Origin: Hyphomicrobiales bacterium
Lineage (GTDB): Bacteria > Pseudomonadota > Alphaproteobacteria > Rhizobiales > Xanthobacteraceae
Direction: 5' to 3'
DNA length: 15,202 bases
Assembly: GCA_016210825.1 (NCBI GenBank)
Contig: JACQTM010000293.1
Coordinates: 1 to 15,202, forward strand
The notes beneath the pieces were generated by a model. That model was not told where the DNA came from and did not search any database. It saw only the letters and a program-made list of their open reading frames with translations. The translations under genes and the position numbers were made by a program. Positions 1 through 7,179 of the stretch are shown here, piece after piece. Each line of letters begins with the position of its first letter. Within the stretch, counting starts at the first letter, position 1.

Positions 1-1176
1 CAGGAAGAGGCGCCGGGCTCGGTGTTCTGGCACGCCAAGGGCTGGAGCCTGTTCCAGACGCTGGAGAATTACATCCGCCGCCGCCAGACCGAGGCCGGCT
101 ACGTGGAGGTCAACTCGCCGCAGCTCATGGACCGCGAGCTGTGGGTCACCACCGGCCATATCCCAACCTACAACGAAATGATGTTCTTAACCGCGAAGCG
201 CGAGGAGGACGAGCGCGTCTACGCGATCAAACCGATGAACTGCCCCGGCCACGTGCAGATTTTCAAGAACGGCCTGAAGTCCTATCGTGACCTGCCGCTG
301 AAGATCGCCGAGTTCGGCAAGGTGCATCGCTTCGAGCCGTCGGGCGCGCTGCATGGCCTGATGCGCGTGCGCGCCTTCACGCAAGACGACGCGCACGCTT
401 TCATCACCGAAGCGCAGATCGCCGAAGAATGCCTGAAGATGAACGATCTCATCCTGTCGATCTACGAGGATTTCGGCTTCGACGACGTGCGCATCAAGTT
501 TTCCGACCGGCCGGAAAAACGCATCGGCGAGGACGCTGTGTGGGATAAGGCGGAAGTGGCGCTGATGTCGGCGCTGAAAGCCTCAAGCCGGCCGTGGTCG
601 CAGAACAAGGGCGAAGGCGCGTTCTACGGCCCGAAGCTCGAATATGTTTTGCGCGACGCCATCGGCCGCGAATGGCAGTGCGGCACGGTGCAGGTCGATC
701 TCAACCTGCCCGGCCGGCTCGGCGCCTTCTACATCGACGAGCACTCGAATAAAGTGACGCCGGTGATGCTGCATCGGGCGATGTTCGGCTCGCTGGAGCG
801 CTTCACCGGAATTCTCATCGAGCATTATGCCGGTCACCTGCCGCTCTGGCTGTCGCCGCTGCAGGCGGTCGTCGCCACCATCACCTCCGATGCCGACGAT
901 TACGCGCGCGAGGTGATCGCCGCCGCGCGGCGCGCCGGACTTCAGGTGCAAGGCGACCTGCGCAACGAGAAGATCAATTACAAAGTGCGCGAGCATTCGC
1001 TGGCGAAGGTTCCGGCCATGCTCGTCCTCGGCAAGAAGGAAGCCGCCGAGCGCACGGTTTCAATCCGCCGCCTCGGCAGCGAGCAGCAACAAGTAATGCC
1101 GCTCGACGCGGCGTTGAAGGCACTTGCCGGCGAAGCCGTGCCGCCGGACGTGCGGCGGATGAAAAAGGCGGCGTGA
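1..1176 (+). CDS. thrS: Threonyl-tRNA synthetase, 3' part (5' end outside window)
   Basis: Cytoplasmic class II aminoacyl-tRNA synthetase that charges tRNA-Thr. The frame is open from base 1, so the gene begins upstream; 391 residues remain of a family usually near 640-660. The N-terminal TGS and editing domains are missing from view. The catalytic core is complete: the zinc ligands appear as Cys in MNCPGH (241-243), His in DDAHAF (394-396) and His in MLHRA (772-774). Motif 2 is RFEPSGALHGLMRVRAFTQ and motif 3 lies around HRAMFGSLERF. The C-terminal anticodon-binding domain follows (from about base 840, LPLWLSPLQAVV). The GTG at 22 is an internal Val codon, not a start, because the protein is conserved through it (GSVFWHAKGW). 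A possible weak terminator follows the stop. Identification is secure from motif order and overall similarity to the family. Confidence 0.97.
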   Translation, partial: QEEAPGSVFWHAKGWSLFQTLENYIRRRQTEAGYVEVNSPQLMDRELWVTTGHIPTYNEMMFLTAKREEDERVYAIKPMNCPGHVQIFKNGLKSYRDLPLKIAEFGKVHRFEPSGALHGLMRVRAFTQDDAHAFITEAQIAEECLKMNDLILSIYEDFGFDDVRIKFSDRPEKRIGEDAVWDKAEVALMSALKASSRPWSQNKGEGAFYGPKLEYVLRDAIGREWQCGTVQVDLNLPGRLGAFYIDEHSNKVTPVMLHRAMFGSLERFTGILIEHYAGHLPLWLSPLQAVVATITSDADDYAREVIAAARRAGLQVQGDLRNEKINYKVREHSLAKVPAMLVLGKKEAAERTVSIRRLGSEQQQVMPLDAALKALAGEAVPPDVRRMKKAA

Positions 1177-1197
1177 ACTTTCTCAATCTCCCCGAGG

Positions 1198-1214
1198 AGG
1201 TGGCTCGGCCACCT
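1198..1214 (+). terminator. Hairpin after thrS, possible weak terminator
   Basis: A perfect 7-bp stem, AGGTGGC / GCCACCT, with a 3-base TCG loop lies 22 bases after the thrS stop codon. No T tract follows directly; the nearest T-rich bases are about 15 downstream. It could end or stabilise the thrS message, but it is not a canonical intrinsic terminator. Confidence 0.35.
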
Positions 1215-1288
1215 GCGGCAACAACGATTTATTAACCAAATCGGCTCTCAAATTGACCATATGCGGCCACGGACCAAGGGGGGACCGC

Positions 1289-1675
1289 ATGCAGCGAGCA
1301 TCGACGCGATATCTTTGCGTTGCCATCGTTATGGCCGGCCTACTCACCGGTACAGCCGATGCGAGATGGAAGCCGGAATATGCCAATGCGCCGCAAGCGG
1401 TGCAGGATTGGTACCGGAATGCCCAACTCACACTGCAAGCGCAAAGGCGCTTTCCGTTTAAGAACTGCTGTGAGAATGCCGATGTGGTGAAGACCCAGTT
1501 CAGGGTCAATAAGTCCACCTCTGGCGACGAATGGTATTGGCTGGACGACAAGAATTGGCGTCGCATTCCCGACGATATTATTCATTGGGGACAAAGCGCA
1601 CCAAGCAAGCAGCCGACGCTCTTTGTTTACCAGGGCCAAGAGACGTGTTTCTGGCCGGGCGAGCCGGGCATTTAA
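1289..1675 (+). CDS. Small secreted protein of unknown function (128 aa)
   Basis: I do not recognise a characterised family. It resembles hypothetical exported proteins I associate with Bradyrhizobium-type genomes. The ATG at 1289 is chosen because AAGGGGGG precedes it by about six bases and a typical signal peptide starts there: basic MQRASTR, a hydrophobic stretch to about residue 20, and a likely cleavage after TADA (near residue 25). The upstream in-frame TTG at 1253 would bury the signal peptide. The mature part has a CC pair in FKNCCENADVV (about residues 58-68), an aromatic-rich centre (DEWYWLDDKNWRRIP) and a conserved-looking tail, QGQETCFWPGEPGI. The three cysteines suggest disulfides in the periplasm. 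The same tail is repeated in a decayed fragment at 2690-2734, so this family had a second copy here. Confidence 0.8.
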   Translation: MQRASTRYLCVAIVMAGLLTGTADARWKPEYANAPQAVQDWYRNAQLTLQAQRRFPFKNCCENADVVKTQFRVNKSTSGDEWYWLDDKNWRRIPDDIIHWGQSAPSKQPTLFVYQGQETCFWPGEPGI

Positions 1676-1791
1676 CCGGTCGCGCGCGGATCTGAACGTC
1701 ATTTGGCGCGGTGTCACGTCAGCCACGTCAAGTCCTTCGCCCCATATTGATCCGTCTTGATGTTGATAGCCTCGCTCCAATGCGCGGGCAC

Positions 1792-2190
1792 CTATTTTCT
1801 TTGAATGCGTTCCGCGAACCAAACTTTCAGTTCTTGAAGAGAGACGTCATGACGGACAACCCCCAGGACAAGCTCCTCTACGGCTGAATCCAATGGGGGA
1901 TCGCCAGCGATAGGAACGAGTTTGTATCCACTCCTCGCAAGTAGCAGATGCATTAGGATAATTGTGGTGCGCTTATTGCCATCTGCAAACCCATGATTGG
2001 CTGCCATGGAATGCATCAGGGCTGCCGATTTTTCGTAAATTCGGCGGTAGTAGCCGCAGTATGGTCTGCTTATTGCTGAATCGACCAATCCAATATTGGG
2101 GATGCCCGGTAGCCCACCCGTGGTGAGCGCCCTTTGGTGGGCACTTAGGGCATCCCCCAACGTCAAACGATAGTGTCTATCGTTTGGCAA
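1792..2190 (-). CDS. doc: Doc-type toxin of the Fic/Doc family
   Basis: 132 residues, close to the 126 of phage P1 Doc. It carries the Doc form of the Fic motif, HGFADGNKR (residues 66-74), with His66, Asp70 and Lys73 at the positions known from P1 Doc. A Lys where AMP-transferring Fic proteins have Gly is typical of Doc, which phosphorylates EF-Tu and stops translation; that activity is inferred from the family. Further family features are YRLTLGDALSAH at the N-terminus, GLVDSAISRP, and IYEKSAALMHSMAANH before the motif. The start is a TTG at 2190 that overlaps the end of the preceding antitoxin gene by 14 bases. A 10-bp hairpin begins two bases after this start codon (see 2164-2186). The gene is AT-richer than its neighbours, which fits horizontal acquisition. 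Confidence 0.85.
   Translation of the reverse strand: MPNDRHYRLTLGDALSAHQRALTTGGLPGIPNIGLVDSAISRPYCGYYRRIYEKSAALMHSMAANHGFADGNKRTTIILMHLLLARSGYKLVPIAGDPPLDSAVEELVLGVVRHDVSLQELKVWFAERIQRK
2164..2186 (-). promoter_or_regulatory. 10-bp hairpin at the antitoxin stop / toxin start junction
   Basis: Perfect inverted repeat, CAAACGATAG and CTATCGTTTG, separated by three bases. In the minus-strand message it starts two bases after the toxin TTG and contains the antitoxin TAG stop (2177-2179) in one arm. Ribosomes finishing the antitoxin would have to melt it, so it could couple or limit toxin translation. The structure is seen directly; the role is inference. Confidence 0.6.
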
Positions 2191-2422
2191 GACGCTCTAG
2201 CGCTTTTGAATAAATGACGACTGCGTCATCCATGGCTGAGGTCGATGAAGCCGTCGTTGTTAATCTCAGCAGCTTGCCGTCGGTGGACCGGAGTCGCCAT
2301 TCTTCGCCACTGGGAATCTTGTTCCATTCAAGGACATAAAACGTTCCCTTGCCGCTCTTCAATTTCGCGTCATGACGCACCCGCCCCAATTTCCTTGTTG
2401 AGGCGGTTGTTTTCTTTCTCAC
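2177..2422 (-). CDS. Probable antitoxin partner of the Doc toxin, unrecognised family
   Basis: An 81-residue basic protein directly upstream of and overlapping the doc-like toxin gene, the usual antitoxin position. I see no Phd/YefM, AbrB/SpoVT or ribbon-helix-helix signature, so the antitoxin role is inferred from position. The start is the GTG at 2422: AAGGAG lies six bases upstream (2429-2434). A longer frame back to 2455 has no such site. The N-terminus is Lys/Arg-rich (MRKKTTASTRKLGRVRH), possibly nucleic-acid binding or disordered. The centre reads like a small beta meander (TFYVLEWNKIPSGEEWRLRSTDGKL) and the C-terminus like a helix (SAMDDAVVIYSKALERLAKR) that could occupy the toxin. 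The stop codon sits inside the hairpin at the toxin start. Confidence 0.65.
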   Translation of the reverse strand: MRKKTTASTRKLGRVRHDAKLKSGKGTFYVLEWNKIPSGEEWRLRSTDGKLLRLTTTASSTSAMDDAVVIYSKALERLAKR

Positions 2423-2449
2423 GTTTGTCTCCTTGAAGTATGCGGCTAG

Positions 2450-2459
2450 TGACAAGTCA
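2450..2459. promoter_or_regulatory. Short palindrome upstream of the antitoxin, possible operator
   Basis: TGACAAGTCA is an interrupted palindrome (TGAC-AA-GTCA) 27 bases before the antitoxin start. On the minus strand it is preceded by an AT-rich TTATAT sequence that could be a -10 element. Type II toxin-antitoxin operons are commonly autorepressed at such sites. I could not find a convincing -35 element, so this is tentative. Confidence 0.3.
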
Positions 2460-2635
2460 TCATATAATCGAGACTCTTTATTGTTTCCATATTTAGATTA
2501 GCGCAACCAATTCCGCTTTTTCTTAGGTGCCGCCATTTCTTTGCGAGCGCACGAAACATATAAAATAATATTTCGAGTCGTGCTTAGTAAGGCCCACAAT
2601 ACGTCAGATGCTTTCACGATGTGCTTGTGTACTTG
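2460..2635. other. AT-rich non-coding stretch between the toxin-antitoxin locus and the gene relic
   Basis: No credible gene on either strand. Base composition is clearly AT-richer than the flanking chromosome. It includes CGAAA...TTTCG arms (about 2548-2577) around an AT-only core. It probably holds the promoter of the antitoxin-toxin operon, and may be the edge of transferred DNA. The open frame running 2541-2756 on the plus strand has no ribosome binding site or family resemblance. Confidence 0.4.
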
Positions 2636-2734
2636 TTTGGGTGCGAGAACGCGACTGCGCTGCCTGTTGAATCAATACATTATCTCAACCAGGGCCGAGA
2701 GACGTGTTTCTGGCCGGGTGAATCTGGGATTTAG
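2636..2734 (+). pseudogene. Decayed second copy of the small secreted protein at 1289-1675
   Basis: Bases 2687-2734 translate to NQGRETCFWPGESGI plus stop, against YQGQETCFWPGEPGI plus stop at the end of the 1289-1675 gene. In the last codons most differences are in third positions and silent (GGC/GGT, GAG/GAA, GGC/GGG, TAA/TAG), so the copy diverged while still coding. In the same frame, 2642-2653 encodes CENA, matching NCCENAD in the intact gene, again with silent changes. About 50 intervening residues are missing, and the frame is stopped at 2588-2590 with no signal peptide. The tail match is firm; the extension to 2636 is less certain. Confidence 0.7.
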
Positions 2735-2814
2735 CCTAATGTGGGGGCGGATTTGATAACGCGATATGGGGTCTGAACATGCGATTTTCATTTCTGTTTC
2801 GCACATCGGGGCCA

Positions 2815-4260
2815 TTAACGCAGCATACGTGCGTGGCTGCGCGTTGATTCACTCATGCTAAGCGTTGGCTGCGCGCCCCATTGCGGTTGTGACTTTTTAT
2901 CCTGCAGGTTGGCGAGAAAACGATCGGCCCAATGGGGGGCGTCGTTCTGGACGAGTACGGCGAGCAGAGCGCGATGCCGTTTTTGCCGTTCGTCGAGCGG
3001 CATGGACAGCGCACGGGAGATTGCTGATCCGACGCCTTCGGGATCGTAAGGGTTGACCAGCAGCGCGTCTTTCATCTCGTGCGCGGCGCCGGCGAATTGC
3101 GACAGGATCAGCACTCCCGGATCGTCGGGGTTCTGCGCGGCCACGTATTCCTTTGAAACGAGATTCATGCCGTCACGCAGCGGGGTGACCAGCCCGACGC
3201 GCGCGCCGCGATAAAGCCCGGCGAGCGCGGTGCGGCTGTGCGCCTTGTTGACGTAGCGGATCGGCGTCCAGGCGGCCTCGCCATAGGTCCCGTTGATGTG
3301 GCCGGCGATGCCGTTCACCACTTCCTCCATCTGCGCGTATTCGGGAATTTCAGTGCGGGTCTTCGGCGTGATCTGCAGATAGGTCACCTTGCCGCGCCAT
3401 TCGGGATGGGCGGCGAGGAAGCGATCGAAAGCTTCCATGCGATACGTGATGCCCTTTGAATAATCGAGACGGTCGACGCCGATGATCATGGCGCGGCCCG
3501 AGAGGCTGTCCAGCACCTCGCGCACGAAGCTCGCGCGCATGGCGCGGCGAGCGAGACGTGCAAAATTCTCGACGTCGATGCCGACCGGGCAGATATCTAT
3601 TCGCACAACGCGATCGCCCACGGAAAAATTGAAATCGCGGCTGTGCAGACCGCATTCCCGGGTGAGATAGCGCGCGCAATTCGAGGCGTCATCCCCGGTC
3701 TGGAAGGCAATGAGATCGTAGTCGGTCAAGCGCGGAATGAGCTGTTCGTGGTTGGGCAAGGCCGTAAGGATTTCCGGCGGCGGAAATGGAATATGGAGAA
3801 AGAACCCAATCCGGTTGCGATGTCCGCGTTGCCGCAACGCGCGCCCGAGCGGGATGAGATGATAGTCGTGCACCCAGATCAGGTCGTCAGGCCGCAGGAT
3901 GTGATTTAATTCGTTGACGAAACGCTCGTTGACACGGAAATAGCCGCTGAGGTCGCGCCGGGTGAATTCCGCAAGATCGACGCGATAATGCAGGATCGGC
4001 CACAGCACGCGATTGGCGAAACCGTTGTAGAATTCCTGGAAATCCTCATCGGCGAGATCGGTCACGATATAGGTGATGCAGTCGCGCTCGATGCGCTGCG
4101 TAAGCACGTCGGATCGCTTCCTGGCGACGCGGCCGCTCCATCCGAACCAAACGCCGGGATGGCGTTTGAACGCCGCCCTCAGCGCCACCTCGAGCCCGCC
4201 GGGGCGTTTGGTGCGATCGGGAACAGCAACTCGGTTTGAGACTATGACCAGCCGCGCCAA
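2815..4260 (-). CDS. otsA: Trehalose-6-phosphate synthase (GT20)
   Basis: Cytoplasmic GT20 glycosyltransferase joining UDP-glucose and glucose-6-phosphate to trehalose-6-phosphate. 481 residues, about the size of E. coli OtsA (474). Visible family features: N-terminal RLVIVSNRV, the glycine loop in RPGGL (about 19-23), WFGWSG (38-43), HDYH (131-134), the GVDRLDYSKG block (261-270), and the donor-site LRDGMNLVSKEYVA block (361-374). The TTG at 4260 is preferred: GGAGG lies seven bases upstream, and the protein then starts MARLVIVSNRV like its relatives. The upstream GTG at 4275 would include the ribosome binding site in the coding region. It overlaps the end of the GH15 gene by 19 bases, so translational coupling is likely. 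It is the last gene of the minus-strand cluster and should give osmotic and desiccation protection together with otsB. Confidence 0.96.
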   Translation of the reverse strand: MARLVIVSNRVAVPDRTKRPGGLEVALRAAFKRHPGVWFGWSGRVARKRSDVLTQRIERDCITYIVTDLADEDFQEFYNGFANRVLWPILHYRVDLAEFTRRDLSGYFRVNERFVNELNHILRPDDLIWVHDYHLIPLGRALRQRGHRNRIGFFLHIPFPPPEILTALPNHEQLIPRLTDYDLIAFQTGDDASNCARYLTRECGLHSRDFNFSVGDRVVRIDICPVGIDVENFARLARRAMRASFVREVLDSLSGRAMIIGVDRLDYSKGITYRMEAFDRFLAAHPEWRGKVTYLQITPKTRTEIPEYAQMEEVVNGIAGHINGTYGEAAWTPIRYVNKAHSRTALAGLYRGARVGLVTPLRDGMNLVSKEYVAAQNPDDPGVLILSQFAGAAHEMKDALLVNPYDPEGVGSAISRALSMPLDERQKRHRALLAVLVQNDAPHWADRFLANLQDKKSQPQWGAQPTLSMSESTRSHARMLR

Positions 4261-6038
4261 TAGCGGTCCTCCCACGTACGCGACACGCGCTGCGCGGTGA
4301 GGATTAACCCGGACATGGAATAGGTCTGCGGAAAATTACCCCACAGTTTTCCAGTAACCGGGTGTGCATCCTCGGATAGCAGCCCAAAGCGGTTGCGCAG
4401 CGCCAGCGCGTCGACAAACATCTCGCGTGCCTCCTCGCGGCGGCCGATCGCCCACAGCGCATCGATCAGCCAAAAACGGCATATCAGAAAAGCGGTTTCC
4501 GGCAGGCCTAAATCGTCTGCGGCAACGTAACGCATGACATGCTTTTCGCGCCGCAGCTCACGTTCGATTGCCTCCACGGTACTAACGAATTTCGGGTCTT
4601 TTGGTTCAATCAGGCCGAGATCGGGCAATAACAGCACGCTGGCATCGAGGTCGTCGCCGTCCAGTGCCCCGGTGAAGGCGTTTCGCTTTGGATTCCAGGC
4701 GCGTTCCAGCAACCCCGCGCCGATTTTCTGGGCCGCCGCGTTCCAATATTGCGAGCGGGCCTGCAGCCCTAAATGCTCGGCGATGGCTTCAAGGCGCTGG
4801 CATCCGGCCCAGCACATCGCCGCCGAATGGGTGTGCACGCTTTTGCGACCGCGATATTCCCAGATGCCGGAATCCGGCGTCAGCGCGATTTTCGCGGCCT
4901 GCTCGCCGAGCGGCTCGATTTGGCGAAACAACCCCTCGTCGCCGGGCCGCGGCAAGCGGCGGTCGAAAAACATCGGCGTCGCCGCAAGGATGACGCTGCC
5001 ATAGACGTCGTGCTGCTCCTGCGCTACCGCCGCGTTGCCAATGCGCACCGGGCCATCGCCGCCATAGCCGGCCAGGTTCGCCGCGATCCGTTCGTCGAGC
5101 GGCTCGGAATGCACGATGCCATAGACGGCGCGTAATGGCTCGGTGCGGCCGGCGGCAATCGCGAGAATGTAGGAAATGAAATCCTCCATCGTCTTGGTGG
5201 CGCCAATGCGGTTGAGCGCGCGGACGACAAAGAACGCATCGCGCATCCAGCAATAACGGTAGTCCCAGGTGCGCCCTGATCCCGGCCCCTCGGGAATGGA
5301 CGTGGTCAACGCCGCGACGATCGCACCGGTTTCTTCGAAACTGCTGAGCTTGAGTGTGATGGCGGCGCGGATGACCTCGTCCTGCCAATCGACCGAGAAC
5401 GCCAACCGCCGAACCCATTCGAGCCAATAGTCGCGCGTGCGCTCGAAGAAATCGCGGCAGGTTGTCTCAAGCGCGCCGTCGAACGGCTCATCGACGCCGA
5501 ACACCATGTGTACCGGCCGCGTGAGCACGAAGGGTGCCTCGTTTTCGATGTATGAGAGCGGTGCGTCGGTGGTCAGCCGCACCGGAACTTCGTCACGCCA
5601 ATAGCGGATGTGATTGCTGCCTGATGAGCGCGAGGCGACGAGCTCGCCGTAGCGATGCGTCGGGCGAAATCGGATGGTGACGCGCGGCAGTCCGGCGACG
5701 GGCTGGAGGATGCGCACGAGCTGCGGCGGCCGGAACGTGCGGCCATATGTCGGAAAGCGCGGCGCGAAGTCGGTGACGCGCACCGCCGCGTCATTGTGGT
5801 CGATCAGGGTCGTGGTCACGATCGCCGTGTTGCGGATGTATTCGGAGCGCGCCTCTGCGAGGCGCTCAACCACGATGTCGGTGAAACCTTTTTCCTCAGC
5901 TCCGGCGACAAGCCGGCAGAACACCGGATCGCCGTCGTAACGCGGCAGACACCACCACACGATGCGGGCGGCGGCATCGAGAAGTGCCGCGGTTCGGCCG
6001 TTGCCGATCACCGCGAGATCAAGGTTAGGATCTGTCAT
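4242..6038 (-). CDS. GH15 family glucoamylase/trehalase-like hydrolase
   Basis: 598 residues with the two-part layout of bacterial GH15 enzymes: a beta-sandwich N-domain (about 1-220), then an (alpha/alpha)6 barrel. Visible blocks are DLAVIGNGRTAALLD (7-21), WWCLPRYDGDPVF, RTWDYRYCWMRDAFF (256-270), GIWEYRG (391-397; Glu394 a candidate general acid), and LLSED...GNFPQTYS (553-573; Glu556 a candidate base). No signal peptide is seen, so it is probably cytoplasmic. The ATG at 6038 is chosen because relatives begin just before this IGNG block; the open frame back to 6188 only runs through otsB. It overlaps otsB by 14 bases and otsA by 19. GH15 members include glucoamylases, dextran glucosidases and trehalases; lying between otsB and otsA favours trehalose or a related alpha-glucan as substrate, but the sequence does not settle this. 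Confidence 0.9.
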   Translation of the reverse strand: MTDPNLDLAVIGNGRTAALLDAAARIVWWCLPRYDGDPVFCRLVAGAEEKGFTDIVVERLAEARSEYIRNTAIVTTTLIDHNDAAVRVTDFAPRFPTYGRTFRPPQLVRILQPVAGLPRVTIRFRPTHRYGELVASRSSGSNHIRYWRDEVPVRLTTDAPLSYIENEAPFVLTRPVHMVFGVDEPFDGALETTCRDFFERTRDYWLEWVRRLAFSVDWQDEVIRAAITLKLSSFEETGAIVAALTTSIPEGPGSGRTWDYRYCWMRDAFFVVRALNRIGATKTMEDFISYILAIAAGRTEPLRAVYGIVHSEPLDERIAANLAGYGGDGPVRIGNAAVAQEQHDVYGSVILAATPMFFDRRLPRPGDEGLFRQIEPLGEQAAKIALTPDSGIWEYRGRKSVHTHSAAMCWAGCQRLEAIAEHLGLQARSQYWNAAAQKIGAGLLERAWNPKRNAFTGALDGDDLDASVLLLPDLGLIEPKDPKFVSTVEAIERELRREKHVMRYVAADDLGLPETAFLICRFWLIDALWAIGRREEAREMFVDALALRNRFGLLSEDAHPVTGKLWGNFPQTYSMSGLILTAQRVSRTWEDRYWRGWS

Positions 6039-6816
6039 ATTTCGGATGCTCGCTGCGCGCTGCCAGGCGATAGAGCCAACGCCGAACCTCGGCAGGAGTT
6101 TCAAAACTGCCGGCAAGCCCGGGAATGACGCGGCCGACGGAAAAGCCCAATCCATCAAATTCCGGCATGATGGCGAAGGCGAATTCATCGGTCACATCGT
6201 CACCGATGAAGACCGGGCGCCGGCCGCGGAAGGGCGAATGCCGCATCAATTCGCGCACCGCCCTTCCCTTGTCGAACGCCGGACGTTTGACCTCGATGAC
6301 TTCCCGGCCCGGCAAGATTTCCACCACGGCGAGCGGGAACTCCGCGCAGATGGCACCGATCAAATCCTGCAGCATGCGCGCGCGTTGCGGCGCCAACCGG
6401 TAATGCACGGCGATGGAAAAAACCTTGTCCTCGACGACAATGCCGGGATCGATTTCCGTGAGCTTGGCGAGGCGAGCACGCAACTCGGCATCGATCGGAT
6501 CGCTGTAGCGCTGGATGGTGGAGCCCGTACCGCCGAGCCGAAGCTCGGCGCCATGCACGCCGATGGCCGGCAGGACAAGCGGCGTGAACAGCCGGTCAAG
6601 GTCGGAAATCTTACGTCCACTCACTAGCGCGAGCGCGCCGCCGGTGAGCAGCAATAATCGCGCCAATGTGCGTTCGAGCGCCGGATCAACGGTGACTAGA
6701 TGCGGCAACGACGCGATGTTGAGCAGCGTACCGTCGACATCGAGCAGGATTGCGGTGTTGTTGAGCTCGAGGTTCTCGACAAAAGACCGTCCCACTGCAC
6801 TTTGCTGTTGCACCAC
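6025..6816 (-). CDS. otsB: Trehalose-6-phosphate phosphatase
   Basis: Cytoplasmic HAD-superfamily phosphatase that converts trehalose-6-phosphate to trehalose. 263 residues, the usual length. HAD motif I is LLDVDGTLL with nucleophile Asp26 and Asp28; motif II is LVSGRK (64-69); the motif III lysine region is KRPAFDKGRAV (177-187); motif IV is FIGDDVTDE (203-211). A GTG pair at 6816/6813 gives the start used here. No strong ribosome binding site is visible, and the GTG at 6795 is an alternative that would shorten the protein by seven residues. The gene lies 45 bases after the cytochrome c gene on the same strand and overlaps the GH15 gene by 14 bases, so all five genes from 8210 to 2815 may share a transcript. 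Confidence 0.95.
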   Translation of the reverse strand: MVQQQSAVGRSFVENLELNNTAILLDVDGTLLNIASLPHLVTVDPALERTLARLLLLTGGALALVSGRKISDLDRLFTPLVLPAIGVHGAELRLGGTGSTIQRYSDPIDAELRARLAKLTEIDPGIVVEDKVFSIAVHYRLAPQRARMLQDLIGAICAEFPLAVVEILPGREVIEVKRPAFDKGRAVRELMRHSPFRGRRPVFIGDDVTDEFAFAIMPEFDGLGFSVGRVIPGLAGSFETPAEVRRWLYRLAARSEHPKYDRS

Positions 6817-6861
6817 GATGGTGAACCAATCTTGTTGCGCGTTTGCAGGGTGATGCGGGGG

Positions 6862-7179
6862 TTATTTTCCCTGTGTCGCGATATAGGCTGCGAGATCGGC
6901 GGCTTCTTGGCGGCTCAATCCCATATTCGGCATTTTTGGATGCGGATCGAGCAGGAACAGCGCCAGTTTCTCGCTGTTGAAGTTGGGCCGCTTGCCGATC
7001 GACGCGAAACTCGGGACATCCGGGTTGCCCTGGCGCTGATCGGCCGCGACCAAATGACAGGCGGCGCACCAGCGTTTCGCCATCGTCGCGCCATTAGCGG
7101 CGTCGGCGGCCAACGCACCGGTCGCGCATACCGAGAAAGCAAGCGGCAGCAACGCGGCAAATGCGTGCAAACCAATCAT
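6862..7179 (-). CDS. Small periplasmic class I c-type cytochrome
   Basis: 105 residues. A signal peptide runs to about residue 25 (hydrophobic core AALLPLAFSVCATGALA, cleavage after ALA/ADA). The mature domain of about 80 residues has one heme-binding CxxCH, Cys38-Ala-Ala-Cys41-His42, and a likely axial methionine in PKMPNMG (Met83 or Met86). The C-terminal helix LSRQEAADLAAYIATQ is typical of mono-heme class I cytochromes, so it should be a soluble electron carrier in the periplasm. Its ATG overlaps the stop of the upstream three-repeat protein by four bases (ATGA), which indicates co-translation and possibly a shared periplasmic role. Redox partners cannot be named from sequence. Confidence 0.92.
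   Translation of the reverse strand: MIGLHAFAALLPLAFSVCATGALAADAANGATMAKRWCAACHLVAADQRQGNPDVPSFASIGKRPNFNSEKLALFLLDPHPKMPNMGLSRQEAADLAAYIATQGK

Noticed and set aside
1711..1726. CACGTCA direct repeat between the secreted protein and toxin genes
   Set aside because: Two 7-base copies are within chance expectation, and no structure or gene depends on them.
1340..1822. Minus-strand frame opposite the small secreted protein
   Set aside because: It overlaps the well-supported 1289-1675 gene and the toxin end, and its translation shows no domain or signal.
1675..2734. Toxin-antitoxin locus as an integrated element with the repeated gene tail as attachment sites
   Set aside because: The two tails differ mainly at silent third positions and by a changed stop codon, which is paralogue divergence rather than an identical att duplication. 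No integrase gene is present.
2541..2756. 71-codon plus-strand frame in the AT-rich region
   Set aside because: It runs through the paralogue relic in a different frame, lacks a ribosome binding site and has no recognisable content.
4534..5135. Long plus-strand open frames opposite the GH15 gene
   Set aside because: They are antisense to a conserved enzyme, rich in Arg/Pro/Ala as expected of shadow frames in GC-rich DNA, and show no ribosome binding sites or family resemblance.
6039..6188. Upstream extension of the GH15 gene to 6188
   Set aside because: The added 50 residues only re-read otsB in another frame, and the family homology begins at MTDPNLDLAVIGNG. The short overlap at 6025-6038 is the more usual arrangement.
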